NCBI GenBank assembly: GCA_023481285.1
Contig: JAMCWL010000101.1
Coordinates: 1 to 39,948 of the forward strand
DNA: 39,948 bases
Direction of reading: 5' to 3'
From: Actinomycetota bacterium
GTDB lineage: Bacteria > Actinomycetota > Aquicultoria > Aquicultorales > JAMCWL01
Shown: piece after piece, positions 17,777-25,779 of the stretch
Numbering within the stretch: the first letter of the stretch is position 1
Layout: every line of letters starts with the position of its first letter
The notes under the pieces: model-generated
The model's database searches: none
The model's input: the letters and a program-made list of their open reading frames with translations, nothing else
What the model was told of the DNA's origin: nothing
Translations under genes and position numbers: made by a program

Positions 17777-18526
17777 TCAGCCCTGGCGACGCTCCTTCGA
17801 CGCATTCCTCATCTCTTCAATTATCGATTCGGCCACCATTTTCGGGTCCTTGCTTCGAGTTATCGGACGTCCGACAACCAGAAAGTCCGCTCCCTTCGAT
17901 ATCGCTTCGCCGGGAGTTAGAGACCTTCTCTGCTCGTCGACTCGCTCCCCCGAACGGCGGATTCCCGGAGTAAGAAGTGTGAAATCTCTTCGAGCGGTCG
18001 TTCCCGCAGCTTTCTTGACCACCTCTATCTCACGGGGAGAGGCGACGGCTCCGCTGGCACCTGCTCTTGCCGCCAGCAAAGCCAGACGGGCGACGCTTCC
18101 TTGAACTCCCTCGCCCAGACCCACCTGTTCGACCGCGTCCTCATCGAGGCTGGTGAGAATGGTTACCGCCATCACGTAAGGGGTCTCCCGCCGCATCGAG
18201 GTGGCTGCGGCTTTGGACGCATCAACAGCGGCCGCTATCATCTCCTCTCCGCCCAGAGCGTGTACGGTCAGCATGTCCGCTCCCAGGCGAACCGCCTCCC
18301 GGCAGGAGCTCGCAACCTGGCTTGGAATGTCATGGAACTTTAGATCGAGAAAGACCCTCTTGCCGCGCTGCTTGAGGACTTGAACTATGCCCATGCCACC
18401 GGCGAGGAAAAGTTGAAGTCCGACCTTGTAAAATGAGATTGTCTCACCCAGCGATCCGACCATCGCCAGCGCGTCGCTTGCTGAATCGAAGTCCAGCGCG
18501 ACTATCAAGCGCTCCTCAATCTTCAT
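17777..18526 (-). CDS. pyrF: orotidine 5'-phosphate decarboxylase
   Basis: A 249-residue enzyme for the last step of UMP synthesis. The catalytic tetrad region DLKFHDIP (Asp61, Lys63, Asp66) and the N-terminal ALDF with Asp12 are present, as are the TPGIR and VVGRPIT phosphate-binding segments. It resembles the shorter bacterial PyrF type more than the ~270-residue mycobacterial form. The gene follows pyrD after a 124-nt gap filled with repeat words, so coupling with pyrD is not tight. Confidence 0.95.
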   Translation of the reverse strand: MKIEERLIVALDFDSASDALAMVGSLGETISFYKVGLQLFLAGGMGIVQVLKQRGKRVFLDLKFHDIPSQVASSCREAVRLGADMLTVHALGGEEMIAAAVDASKAAATSMRRETPYVMAVTILTSLDEDAVEQVGLGEGVQGSVARLALLAARAGASGAVASPREIEVVKKAAGTTARRDFTLLTPGIRRSGERVDEQRRSLTPGEAISKGADFLVVGRPITRSKDPKMVAESIIEEMRNASKERRQG

Positions 18527-18548
18527 GTCAGCCCTTTCTGCTCCAAAT

Positions 18549-18655
18549 CGGCGGTCGGTCGTCTTTTGTCGGCGGTCGGTCGTCGGTCGTCAGCGGTCGG
18601 CGCCGTTAGGCGCCATCTTCGGTCGTGGTCGCCGGCGGCCGGTGGTCAGCTTAGC
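18549..18655. repeat. GGTCG word repeat with GGCGCC palindrome, copy 2
   Basis: The gap between pyrD and pyrF consists of repeated CGGTCGGTCGTC-type words, with the TCGGCGCCGTTAGGCGCC palindrome at about 18597-18614. The palindrome matches the copy at 7111-7132. Similar GGTCAGCGGTCG words occur near 28705-28720 and 38300-38320. Confidence 0.55.
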
Positions 18656-19586
18656 AGGTCGGCGAAGACCCGTCCATCTTAACTTTGCCTACCAAATCGC
18701 GCACGCTGTCCATCCCGCGGGCGATCAGAAATTCTTCAAGGCCGTCGATGAGATCAATCGTCGCTCGGGGATTTATGAAGTTGGCCGTTCCGACGGCAAC
18801 CGCCGTGGCCCCGGCCAGTATGAATTCGACCGCGTCCAGGGCGTCACCGACGCCTCCCATGCCGATGATCGGCACGTCGAGCTCCCGGGCAACCTCCCAG
18901 ACCATGCGCACGGCAATCGGCCTGATCGCCGGCCCCGAGAGACCGCCAAACCCCGAGGCGAGGCGAGGTTGAAAGGTATTATGATCTATCGACATCCCTA
19001 TAACCGTATTGATAAGGGAGACGGCATCCGCACCGGCGCCCACGGCTGCCCTGGCTATCCCGACGACGCTCCCGACGTTCGGCGTAAGCTTGACGATCAA
19101 GGGAAGCCCGGTCGCCCGTCGGCACGCCCCGACGACCTCGGAAACAAGTCCCGGGTGCATCCCAAAAGCTATGCCTCCCGCTTTGACGTTGGGGCAAGAG
19201 ACATTGAGCTCGATGGCCGCGACGTCACCGACTGACGATAACCGCCTGCAGAGCTCGACGTAGTCGGAGACGGCGTCTCCAGCTATGTTAACGATTACCG
19301 GGACACCCACCTTTTTTAAGAAAGGCATCTCCTTCTCTATGAAGCGGTCGATGCCTTCGTTTTGTAGCCCGATAGCATTGAGCATTCCTGATGGCGTCTC
19401 ACAAATCCGCGGAGGGGGATTGCCCTTTCTCGGCTCAAGAGTGACGGTTTTTGCGACTATCGCACCCAGCTTCTTCAAGTCGACGAGGTCGGCGTATTCG
19501 CGCCCGCAGCCGAAAGTGCCGGAGGCGGTCATCACGGGATTTTTCAACTGTATTCCAGCTATCTCGACGCTTAAGTCTGGTTTCAT
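18651..19586 (-). CDS. pyrD: dihydroorotate dehydrogenase, class 1B catalytic subunit
   Basis: A 311-residue FMN protein that oxidises dihydroorotate to orotate. The active-site base is a cysteine, seen in ELNVSCPN (Cys131), which marks class 1 enzymes; ASGTFGCGREY, LNAIGLQNEG and the phosphate-binding GMGGV and AVGTANF segments are present. The nearby PyrK makes it the NAD-dependent 1B type, working without a quinone. The ATG has GAAGGA upstream. A 54-residue gene lies between it and pyrK. Confidence 0.95.
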   Translation of the reverse strand: MKPDLSVEIAGIQLKNPVMTASGTFGCGREYADLVDLKKLGAIVAKTVTLEPRKGNPPPRICETPSGMLNAIGLQNEGIDRFIEKEMPFLKKVGVPVIVNIAGDAVSDYVELCRRLSSVGDVAAIELNVSCPNVKAGGIAFGMHPGLVSEVVGACRRATGLPLIVKLTPNVGSVVGIARAAVGAGADAVSLINTVIGMSIDHNTFQPRLASGFGGLSGPAIRPIAVRMVWEVARELDVPIIGMGGVGDALDAVEFILAGATAVAVGTANFINPRATIDLIDGLEEFLIARGMDSVRDLVGKVKMDGSSPTC

Positions 19587-19635
19587 GTGTGATCCTTCGA
19601 ATGAGGCTTAAGTCGGCGCGCTCGGGGAGCTCGCC

Positions 19636-19800
19636 CTACTTCCTGCTTTCGTCTATCTCTTTACGCAGCGCTTCCTTTGTATTCCTGCGTTTGTAGCCCA
19701 CTTTGTCGTGAACTCGTTCGGTCGGCTTGATTGACCAGCGGGCTCTCACCCTCGGCTTCCCGACCTTTATGCGATGTCTCTCCCGCTTAATCCCGACCAT
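19636..19800 (-). CDS. small basic protein between pyrK and pyrD
   Basis: A 54-residue open frame beginning MVGIKRERHRIKVGK and ending RKEIDESRK. It starts 6 nt after the pyrK stop and ends 49 nt before pyrD, in the same direction. It is rich in Lys and Arg and contains a W-I-x-P-x-E-R-V segment followed by YKRRNTKEALRKE. I cannot name the family; similar W-x-[IL]-x-P-x-x-[KR]-V basic mini-proteins exist in other bacteria, but I only infer a link. The ribosome site is weak (CTGGAA), so translational coupling to pyrK would be needed. Confidence 0.5.
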   Translation of the reverse strand: MVGIKRERHRIKVGKPRVRARWSIKPTERVHDKVGYKRRNTKEALRKEIDESRK

Positions 19801-19806
19801 TTCCAG

Positions 19807-20589
19807 CTACGCCTTCCAGGAAAGCTCTTCAGCCCGGAAGACCGGGCCGTCCTTGCATGCCAGTCTGTAGCCGTCCCGAGTCTGGCAGACGCAGGAGAGG
19901 CAAGCTCCCAAACCACAAGCCATGCGTCTCTCTACCGAGACCTGGCAATCGATACCGAAAGCTGCGGCGACGTCGGCGACCACCTTGAGCATCCCTTCCG
20001 GACCGCACGAGTAGATACGTTCTGGCGCGCTCTTCTTGATGACCTCGTGGATGAGATCGGTCGCACGCCCACAATGGCCGGCCGTTCCATCCTCCGTGGT
20101 GGCGAAGATCTGCCTTCCGAGCCTTTTCAGGTCCATATAACAGAAGAGCCTTTGCTGAGTGGTCGCGCCCTGAATTGCATAGAATCTGACTTTTCTCGAG
20201 TTCAGCTCGTCGGCGAGAAAGATGAGGGGCGCTATCCCCACTCCCCCGGCAACCAGCAGCGCACTTGAAAGATCCGGCGGGATCTCAAACGAATTTCCGA
20301 GGGGCCCCAAAACGTCCACGAAGTCATGAAGGCGCACTTCGGACAGCGCCTCGGTACCTCTGCCGACGACCTGGAAGAGTATCTCAAACGCATTGCCGGA
20401 AAGGCGGCGATGGATGCTGAACGGGCGGCGGAGGATGAAGTCGCGGCCCTTGCCGCACGCGACGTGAACGAATTGTCCCGGCTTCGCCGCTCGACTTATC
20501 TCCTCGGAGAAAAGCTTGATGCGGAAGACGCCCGGTATTAGCTCCTCCTTGTTAAGAACCTCGGCCTGCAACCGGTAGATCGCGTTCAA
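19807..20589 (-). CDS. pyrK: dihydroorotate dehydrogenase electron transfer subunit
   Basis: A 260-residue ferredoxin-reductase-like protein that passes electrons from PyrD to NAD+. FAD-binding RRPFS (54-58), NAD-binding GGVGIAP (115-121) and CGPEGM (195-200) are present. A C-terminal 2Fe-2S site is formed by Cys225, Cys230, Cys233 and Cys245. The start is TTG at 20587-20589; no ATG or GTG occurs before the upstream in-frame stop. It is the first gene of the pyrimidine run here. Confidence 0.94.
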   Translation of the reverse strand: MNAIYRLQAEVLNKEELIPGVFRIKLFSEEISRAAKPGQFVHVACGKGRDFILRRPFSIHRRLSGNAFEILFQVVGRGTEALSEVRLHDFVDVLGPLGNSFEIPPDLSSALLVAGGVGIAPLIFLADELNSRKVRFYAIQGATTQQRLFCYMDLKRLGRQIFATTEDGTAGHCGRATDLIHEVIKKSAPERIYSCGPEGMLKVVADVAAAFGIDCQVSVERRMACGLGACLSCVCQTRDGYRLACKDGPVFRAEELSWKA

Positions 20590-20965
20590 CTGACAACCCT
20601 TGCCCTTTCGACGCCGACCAGGACTTCACATTCTCAATCGTCCGCTTGGGATCGCCCTCACCGGACGCGCACCGTCAGGAAGAATCTCTTGAGTGCTCGG
20701 TATCGCCTTTCAATGATTAATGTATTCTTGGATAATTTAGCCTACTTTACAGGCAAGAACAAGGTAAAGCAGATTCTGGATTCTGGATTCTGGAGTCTGG
20801 AGTCGGATTCTGGACTGCTTGCTAGCCAAGCAAGCTAATGTACCACTGCGTAGTTTGATAAATTTGGTTGCTTTAACTTAAGTTTTCATCCCTGCATCCG
20901 ATTACCATCATATCGGCACTCGGCCTAGCGTAAGATGCTTCCGACATTTAGAAAGGAGGCCAAAG
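20590..20965. other. gap between divergent pyrK and radical SAM gene
   Basis: A 376-nt divergent intergenic region. It must hold promoters for both sides, but I see no strong -35/-10 pair. Its centre carries the repeat at 20763-20820. The right end holds the AAAGGAGG ribosome site of the radical SAM gene (about 20950-20957). Confidence 0.5.
20763..20820. repeat. GTAAAGCAG...CTGCTT palindromic repeat
   Basis: Begins GGTAAAGCAG, continues with three ATTCTGG units and two GGAGTCTGGAGTC-type units, and ends GGACTGCTT. The AAGCAG/CTGCTT ends can pair. The first ten and last nine bases are identical to those of the insertion in the 23S gene at 391-442, and related starts occur at 7131-7167 and 28577-28613. 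Confidence 0.65.
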
Positions 20966-22456
20966 ATGTCGGGCATGAGGATCGTCTTCTTGCATCCACC
21001 GAGCCTCCTCGAACGTCGCCGAACAATCCCGGGGCTTTTCGCCGAGTCGGTCGACGGGTCGGGACACTTCACCCGCTTTCCCCTTGGATTCATAAGTCTC
21101 TCTAACTACCTCAGCGAGCGCGGCTGGGAGTGCCGAATTCTGAATCTTGCGGCGAGGCTCGCCAGGAGCGGCTACGACCGTGCCGTGGCCGATCTCAAGC
21201 AATTGGACGCCGAAGTCGTCGGGATCGGTATCCACTGGCTGGTTCACGCACCGGGAGCGCTGGCGGCGGCTCAAATCATCAAGCAAAAGCGCCCGGAGAC
21301 AAAAACCATCGTCGGAGGTTTCACCGCCTCATACTTCCACGAGGAGCTCATCGCCTATCCCCAGGTTGATTTCGTGCTCCGCGGGGAATCAACCGAGAAG
21401 CCGCTCTTCGAGTTGGTGGCGGCGATCAAATCGAGCGGCGACTTCGGCGAGGTGCCCAATCTGGTCTGGAAGGATCGCGGCGAGATCGTCATCAACCCTT
21501 TCACCTACTCTCCCGACGTGATCGACGTCGACTACTCGTACCACCGCGTCATCGAAAACTTCCTTCGGTATCGCGATTTCTGGGGAAGCCTGCCCTCGCC
21601 GTCCGGTTGGTTCAAGTGCCTGCAGAATGTGGTCGTCTGCCGTGGTTGCAACTGCCGCTGCGCCAACTGCGGGGGCTCGAACATCGCGTTGGGCAGAAAA
21701 ACAATCGTCAGGCGTAACACGGAAGACATCGTCAGAGAGGTCTTATTCGCCGAGCGCGTGACACCTTCAAGCGAGTACATCATGCTCTACGGCGACGTTC
21801 GCATGGTTGGAACGGAGGAGATCATCGATGGTTTGACGGAAGCTCGGATCAAAAACCCACTACGGTATGAGCTCTTCTGGCCCGCCGACGGGGACTTTCT
21901 CCAAGATCTCGCCGGGACGACAAGGAAGCTTCTCATCAGCTTCTCCCCCGAAAGCCACGACGAGCTCGTCCGCCAGACCTTCGGGAAAAACTATTCAAAT
22001 CGAAAACTCGAGCGTATGATCGCTGACGCGCTCCAACTCGGCGCCGATCTCACCCTCTTCTTCATGGTGGGCCTGCCTTACCAGACTCCGGCTTCCGTGC
22101 GGGATACCTATCGATACATCGAGTACTTGCTGGAGGAGTTCGGCGCCGGATACCCGGGCCGGCTCCTGCCCTGCATCTACACGCTCGCCCCCTATCTCGA
22201 TCCTGGCAGCCCGGCGTTCCTCGAGCCGGACGATTACGGCTATCGCCTATTTTACCGGACGCTCGCCGAGCATCTCGACGCCCTGAACAGGACGGATGCG
22301 TCGGAAATACTCAACTACGAGACGGTTGCCATGTCCCGCGAGGAGATAGTGCGTATCGGCTATGAGATGACCGAGAAAATGGACAAGCTCCACGAGAAGC
22401 ACGGCCTCCGCCAGCCCAAACCAACGCGGCGAAAACTGACCAAAGTCCAGGCCTAA
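20966..22456 (+). CDS. B12-binding-domain radical SAM protein
   Basis: A 496-residue protein. Residues 1-150 form a Rossmann-like cobalamin-binding-type domain starting MRIVFLHPP, of the kind seen in methylthiotransferase- and BchE-like proteins. The radical SAM cluster motif is C-x3-C-x2-C at Cys228, Cys232 and Cys235, inside an unusually Cys-rich stretch (additional Cys225 and Cys230). The rest is a TIM-barrel segment with SFSPESHDELVRQTFGK and FFMVGLPYQT. The start ATG has a strong AAAGGAGG site. It stands alone, so the substrate cannot be told from context; such enzymes methylate or rearrange unactivated carbons. Confidence 0.85.
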   Translation: MSGMRIVFLHPPSLLERRRTIPGLFAESVDGSGHFTRFPLGFISLSNYLSERGWECRILNLAARLARSGYDRAVADLKQLDAEVVGIGIHWLVHAPGALAAAQIIKQKRPETKTIVGGFTASYFHEELIAYPQVDFVLRGESTEKPLFELVAAIKSSGDFGEVPNLVWKDRGEIVINPFTYSPDVIDVDYSYHRVIENFLRYRDFWGSLPSPSGWFKCLQNVVVCRGCNCRCANCGGSNIALGRKTIVRRNTEDIVREVLFAERVTPSSEYIMLYGDVRMVGTEEIIDGLTEARIKNPLRYELFWPADGDFLQDLAGTTRKLLISFSPESHDELVRQTFGKNYSNRKLERMIADALQLGADLTLFFMVGLPYQTPASVRDTYRYIEYLLEEFGAGYPGRLLPCIYTLAPYLDPGSPAFLEPDDYGYRLFYRTLAEHLDALNRTDASEILNYETVAMSREEIVRIGYEMTEKMDKLHEKHGLRQPKPTRRKLTKVQA

Positions 22457-22499
22457 AAGAATGAGTTCAAATATCGAATGTTCAATGTTCTAGGTAGCG

Positions 22500-22528
22500 A
22501 AAAAGTTCCGAATTTGCGGACTTTTTTA
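22500..22528 (+). terminator. terminator after the radical SAM gene
   Basis: AAAAAGTTCCG and CGGACTTTTTT pair with one bulge around an AATTTG loop, 43 nt after the stop codon, and end in a T-run. The symmetric A-run and T-run would let it work in both directions. Confidence 0.6.
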
Positions 22529-22669
22529 TTACGTACTATTGACTGTAGTACTTTGCGTGCTAAACTTGGGCTACTACGAATAGTAGTAGATTTGTAGTAC
22601 CGTTTGGAAGAGATCCGGCCCGGCCGGTTCGACTGGAAAGCTCAGGTATCGACTCAAGCGGAGTGAGCG

Positions 22670-24283
22670 TTGGATTTCGGTCTTTGGTTTATAACTGGTT
22701 TACTCACGAGCATACACTGCGTCGCCATGTGCGGGACGATGGTCGCCTCCGTAGCCATCGGCGATTCCAGCGACTCAAAGAAGCGGGTCAACTACCTCCC
22801 GCATCTTATTTATAACAGCGCGAGACTCGCCTCCTACACGACGGTCGGCGCCCTGCTCGGCCTTCTGGGTTCCGTCATCAACTTCGGCCCGATACGGGGC
22901 GGAGTATCCATATTCGCCGGGCTTTTCATGGTCATCATGGGCATCAATATGCTCAATATATTCCCCTGGCTGCGCTTCTTCCAGATCAGGATGCCGAAGA
23001 GCCTCGGTAAGTTTGTTTTCAAGCGCCGTCCGGGAGCCCAGGGTGGCGACGACAAGAAGAAATCCGGCTTGACCGCTCCGCTCACTTTCGGACTGCTCAC
23101 CGGACTCATGCCCTGTGGACCGCTCCAGGCGATGCAGCTCTTCGCGGCGGGTTCCGGCAGCGCTTTGAGGGGCGCCGCTGCCATGCTCACATTCGGCGTC
23201 GGGACCGTTCCCCTCCTCATGGGGTTCGGCACTTTTACCTCCGCGATCGGCCACACCTTGAAGAAGAAGATCATGAAGATCGCGGCCGTCGTCGTCATCG
23301 TCTTGGGTCTCGTGATGCTCAATCGCGGTCTCGTTCTTCAGGGTATTCCGTACAATCTCAACAGCGGCTGGGTGGCCCTCAAGGCCCAGTTCGGAATAAC
23401 CGAAGGAGAGGCAAGCGAAGCCAAGGTCAGCAAGGATAAGGGCGTTCAGGAAGTGACTATGGTCATTGAAAACGTGCGCTTTGTGCCGAGCGTTATCAAT
23501 CTCAAGAAGGGTGTTCCCGTCAAGCTCACCATCGACCGGCGTGAGAGCAACGTCTGCTCGGACCAGCTTGCCATCCCGCAGCTAGGCGTGAGTAAGGCCC
23601 TCACCCCGTTTGGCAAGACGGTCGTCGAGTTCACGCCCGCACAAGAAGGGGCGCTTAACCTGACCTGCCAGATGGGCATGATGCAGGCGACCGCCTACGT
23701 CGGAGAGGGAACGGCCCTCGCGAAAGGCGGAAGGGTCGGGGCGAACCCGCTCTTCACCTTCGTGGCCGGCGCCATCCTCGGATGGATAGTCTTAACGCTC
23801 AAGAACACCCCGGGCTTCATCAACCTACCGAAGCCCAAGCCTGCGCCGGCCGCGGCCGCCGTCACGTCATCCGGCGGGTCGAGGAGTAACAATGTGGTTC
23901 GGCTGGAGGTCTCTTACCAGACGCTTTTCGTCGCCGCGGTCATCATATTCGCCCTCTTTGCCGGCTTTTACCTGGGCTCCAACCCCTCGGGGCAGCGCGG
24001 GTATACCTCTTACCCGACCTCAGCGCCGGTCCAAAACCCGGTCGGGCAGAATCCCGCCAACGGGGTGCAGGTCAACCAACAGTTTAATCAGCCGGTCGAA
24101 CGAGGGCAGGTCACCGAAGAGCGCGCTTTCGACCAGGGGCAATCGTCCCAGCCGGTAATTCAGGCGTCCGCCCCGGGAACACCCGGGAAGAAGAAGCGGG
24201 AACCGGCTTTACAAGTAAAGGTTCTTGGGCCGATAGATCTCGGTTCGGCACAGCAGATTCAAGGCAGGCCGAAAGCCGCCTAG
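22670..24283 (+). CDS. TauE/UreH-like membrane protein fused to a cupredoxin domain
   Basis: A 537-residue protein. Residues 1-220 hold six membrane helices of the DsbD_2/UreH (TauE/SafE-like) type, including GLLTSIHCVAMCG in helix 1 and GLMPCGPLQAMQ in helix 4. Residues about 250-350 form a cupredoxin-like domain with Cys296 and a CQMGM motif starting at Cys333. Two more helices (about 365-383 and 415-438) and a Pro/Gln-rich tail follow. The ligand set looks Cys/Met-rich, which suits Cu(I), not the His2Cys site of blue copper proteins. The start is TTG after GGAGTGAG. It heads the copper island and may move copper or reductant across the membrane; the transported species is not shown. Confidence 0.82.
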   Translation: MDFGLWFITGLLTSIHCVAMCGTMVASVAIGDSSDSKKRVNYLPHLIYNSARLASYTTVGALLGLLGSVINFGPIRGGVSIFAGLFMVIMGINMLNIFPWLRFFQIRMPKSLGKFVFKRRPGAQGGDDKKKSGLTAPLTFGLLTGLMPCGPLQAMQLFAAGSGSALRGAAAMLTFGVGTVPLLMGFGTFTSAIGHTLKKKIMKIAAVVVIVLGLVMLNRGLVLQGIPYNLNSGWVALKAQFGITEGEASEAKVSKDKGVQEVTMVIENVRFVPSVINLKKGVPVKLTIDRRESNVCSDQLAIPQLGVSKALTPFGKTVVEFTPAQEGALNLTCQMGMMQATAYVGEGTALAKGGRVGANPLFTFVAGAILGWIVLTLKNTPGFINLPKPKPAPAAAAVTSSGGSRSNNVVRLEVSYQTLFVAAVIIFALFAGFYLGSNPSGQRGYTSYPTSAPVQNPVGQNPANGVQVNQQFNQPVERGQVTEERAFDQGQSSQPVIQASAPGTPGKKKREPALQVKVLGPIDLGSAQQIQGRPKAA

Positions 24284-24339
24284 TAGATAGATATGAAAAA
24301 CAAATTGCGGTCGATCCGCAAAGAAAGGAGAGGTTGGAG

Positions 24340-24558
24340 ATGGCCCAGAAGACGGTCAAGTTCAAGACCAGAGGAATGGTCTGCACAGCCTGCGAAATGC
24401 TGATCGAGTCGAGCCTCTCGAGCGTCGACGGGGTTGAAGAGGTCTCCTCGGACTATGCGAAGGAGCTCACCACCGTCACCTACGAGGAGGAGCGCGTGGA
24501 GCTCGGTCGCCTTTTCGAGAAGTTCGAGAGAGCGGGTTACGAGGCTACGGTCGCATAA
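24340..24558 (+). CDS. CopZ-like heavy-metal chaperone 1
   Basis: A 72-residue single HMA domain with the metal-binding GMVCTACE motif (Cys at both ends of CTAC) near residue 12 and the expected beta-alpha-beta pattern. It would carry Cu(I) to CopA in the cytoplasm. The ATG at 24340 has AAAGGAGAGG in front; an in-frame TTG two codons earlier is less likely. It lies 56 nt after the UreH-cupredoxin gene and is followed 61 nt later by a near-copy. Confidence 0.9.
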   Translation: MAQKTVKFKTRGMVCTACEMLIESSLSSVDGVEEVSSDYAKELTTVTYEEERVELGRLFEKFERAGYEATVA

Positions 24559-24619
24559 CTTGGGAGTCGCAGAATTTATGGCTGGATCGACAAGAACAAA
24601 TCAAAAGGAGAGGGTGTAA

Positions 24620-24838
24620 ATGTCTAAAAAGACTGTGAAGTTCAACACCAAAGGAATGGTCTGTTCGGCCTGCGAAATGCTGATCGAGTCGAGCCTCTCG
24701 AGCGTCGACGGGGTTGAAGAGGTCTCCTCGGACTATGCGAAGGAGACCACGACCGTCACCTACGAGGAGGAGCGCGTGGAGCTCGAACGACTGATCGAGA
24801 AGCTCGAAGAGGCCGGCTACGAAGCTTCCGTCGCTTAA
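24620..24838 (+). CDS. CopZ-like heavy-metal chaperone 2
   Basis: A 72-residue HMA protein with GMVCSACE, a close paralogue of the gene just upstream. A block of 78 nt (24668-24745) is identical to 24388-24465, while the ends differ. This suggests recent duplication or gene conversion. An AAAAGGAGAGG ribosome site precedes the ATG. The small changes around the metal site (T/S next to Cys) and the C-terminal helix (ERLIEKLEEAGYEA vs GRLFEKFERAGYEA) may tune partner choice. Confidence 0.9.
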   Translation: MSKKTVKFNTKGMVCSACEMLIESSLSSVDGVEEVSSDYAKETTTVTYEEERVELERLIEKLEEAGYEASVA

Positions 24839-24853
24839 GGCGCGACGTTACTG

Positions 24854-24918
24854 GCATCTTGGTACCTTTTACCAGGTAATAGCTACCAATCAGGTACCAC
24901 AATCAGGTACCAGGTACC
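24854..24918. repeat. GGTACC repeat block
   Basis: Contains CTTGGTACC, ACCAGGTAATAGCTACC, two ATCAGGTACC units and CAGGTACC. The words match those of the ladder at 11621-11791. It fills the gap between the second chaperone gene and the cupredoxin gene. Confidence 0.55.
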
Positions 24919-24942
24919 GCACACACATGAAAGGAGGTTACC

Positions 24943-25503
24943 ATGGAGGATAATACTGAGCCCCGCCAGGTTGAGGAAGCGCCCGGACCCAGTAGCAACG
25001 TGAAGGTGTTCATGGTCATTGCGACCACGGTCATCGCTTTTTACTTCGCGTACTCGTACGCAAACACGTATAGCCAGCCACAGGGGGCCGCCTACGGTAG
25101 CGGCTACGCGGGCGGAACTCCGACCGGCTACGGAACGGGCGCCGCAGGGGGTGGTAATACCGGCGGCGCTGGTGGTGGCGGCTGTTGTGGTGGCGGCGGC
25201 GGTGGGCCGCAGGTCACCAAGGAAGCAACGCTTCAGGGCGATAAACAGGTCGTCGATATGGTCGTCAGCAACGGCTGGAATCCGAATGTGATAAAGGCCA
25301 AGGCTAACATACCGCTCAAGATAAATCTGGACATTCAGCAGGCTGGAGGCTGCGTCTCCTCCCTAGTCATCCAGCAGCTCAACATCGGCGTGCAGCTTCA
25401 GAGCGGCACGAAGACCGCGCTGGAGGTGCCGCCCTTGCAACCCGGCACCTACCAGTATAGCTGCCAGATGGGAATGATTAACGGCCAACTGATAGTCCAA
25501 TAA
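24943..25503 (+). CDS. membrane-anchored Gly-rich cupredoxin
   Basis: A 186-residue protein with a short cytoplasmic N terminus, one membrane helix (about 25-46), a Gly/Tyr/Thr-rich linker (about 48-88) containing a Cys-Cys pair among glycines, and a C-terminal cupredoxin-like domain (about 92-186). Cys137 and the CQMGM motif beginning at Cys174 are exactly 37 residues apart, the same spacing as in the cupredoxin domain of the 22670-24283 protein, so the two domains are related. It should sit outside the membrane and bind copper. AAAGGAGG precedes the ATG. The Cys-Cys in the flexible linker is an extra possible metal site. Confidence 0.85.
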   Translation: MEDNTEPRQVEEAPGPSSNVKVFMVIATTVIAFYFAYSYANTYSQPQGAAYGSGYAGGTPTGYGTGAAGGGNTGGAGGGGCCGGGGGGPQVTKEATLQGDKQVVDMVVSNGWNPNVIKAKANIPLKINLDIQQAGGCVSSLVIQQLNIGVQLQSGTKTALEVPPLQPGTYQYSCQMGMINGQLIVQ

Positions 25504-25552
25504 AGCGGGTATCGGTAGGATGGTCACCTTGTTTTGAGCCGTCCGAGCTGGA

Positions 25553-25579
25553 AAAAGCAAGAAACCGCGCTTTTTTAGC
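25553..25579 (+). terminator. possible terminator after the cupredoxin gene
   Basis: AAAAAGC and GCTTTTTT flank an AAGAAACCGC loop, 50 nt after the stop codon. The stem is short and AT-rich, so this is weak, but it fits a break between the cupredoxin and CopA transcripts. Confidence 0.35.
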
Positions 25580-25629
25580 AAGATGCGGCAGGACTTGGAG
25601 ACAGACCTGTCGTACGGTAAGGAGTGAGT

Positions 25630-25677
25630 ATGGCTCATCGAGTCGCCCGTGAGACGATGAGAATGTCAAACGTGTAA
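25630..25677 (+). CDS. possible 15-residue leader peptide
   Basis: ATG at 25630 follows AAGGAGTGAGT, a good ribosome site, and the frame stops after 15 codons (MAHRVARETMRMSNV). The coding stretch contains a CTCATCG/CGATGAG inverted repeat. It lies about 100 nt before copA, where a leader could control expression, but nothing proves that it is translated. Confidence 0.25.
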   Translation: MAHRVARETMRMSNV

Positions 25678-25690
25678 AGGACATGATGAC

Positions 25691-25742
25691 CTCAGGGGTA
25701 TGACGACGATCCCGTGTAGTATAATGAAAGCCAGAAAGGAGG
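25691..25742 (+). promoter_or_regulatory. candidate copA promoter and ribosome site
   Basis: A perfect TATAAT lies at 25720-25725. A good -35 at 17 nt is not seen. Instead, the region upstream reads ATGACCTCAGGGGTAT, whose GGGGTAT end resembles one half of the CsoR copper-sensor operator; the other half is poor. A strong AAAGGAGG ribosome site follows at 25735-25742 and points to an ATG at 25754, which is not in the CopA frame. Confidence 0.35.
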
Positions 25743-25779
25743 CCACCCCATCCATGGACTTCAAAGGCAGACCCTCAAG

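Noticed and set aside
25691-25710. A firm CsoR operator upstream of copA
   Set aside because: Only one half resembles the known CsoR site and no csoR gene is visible, so I list it only as a weak possibility within the promoter feature.
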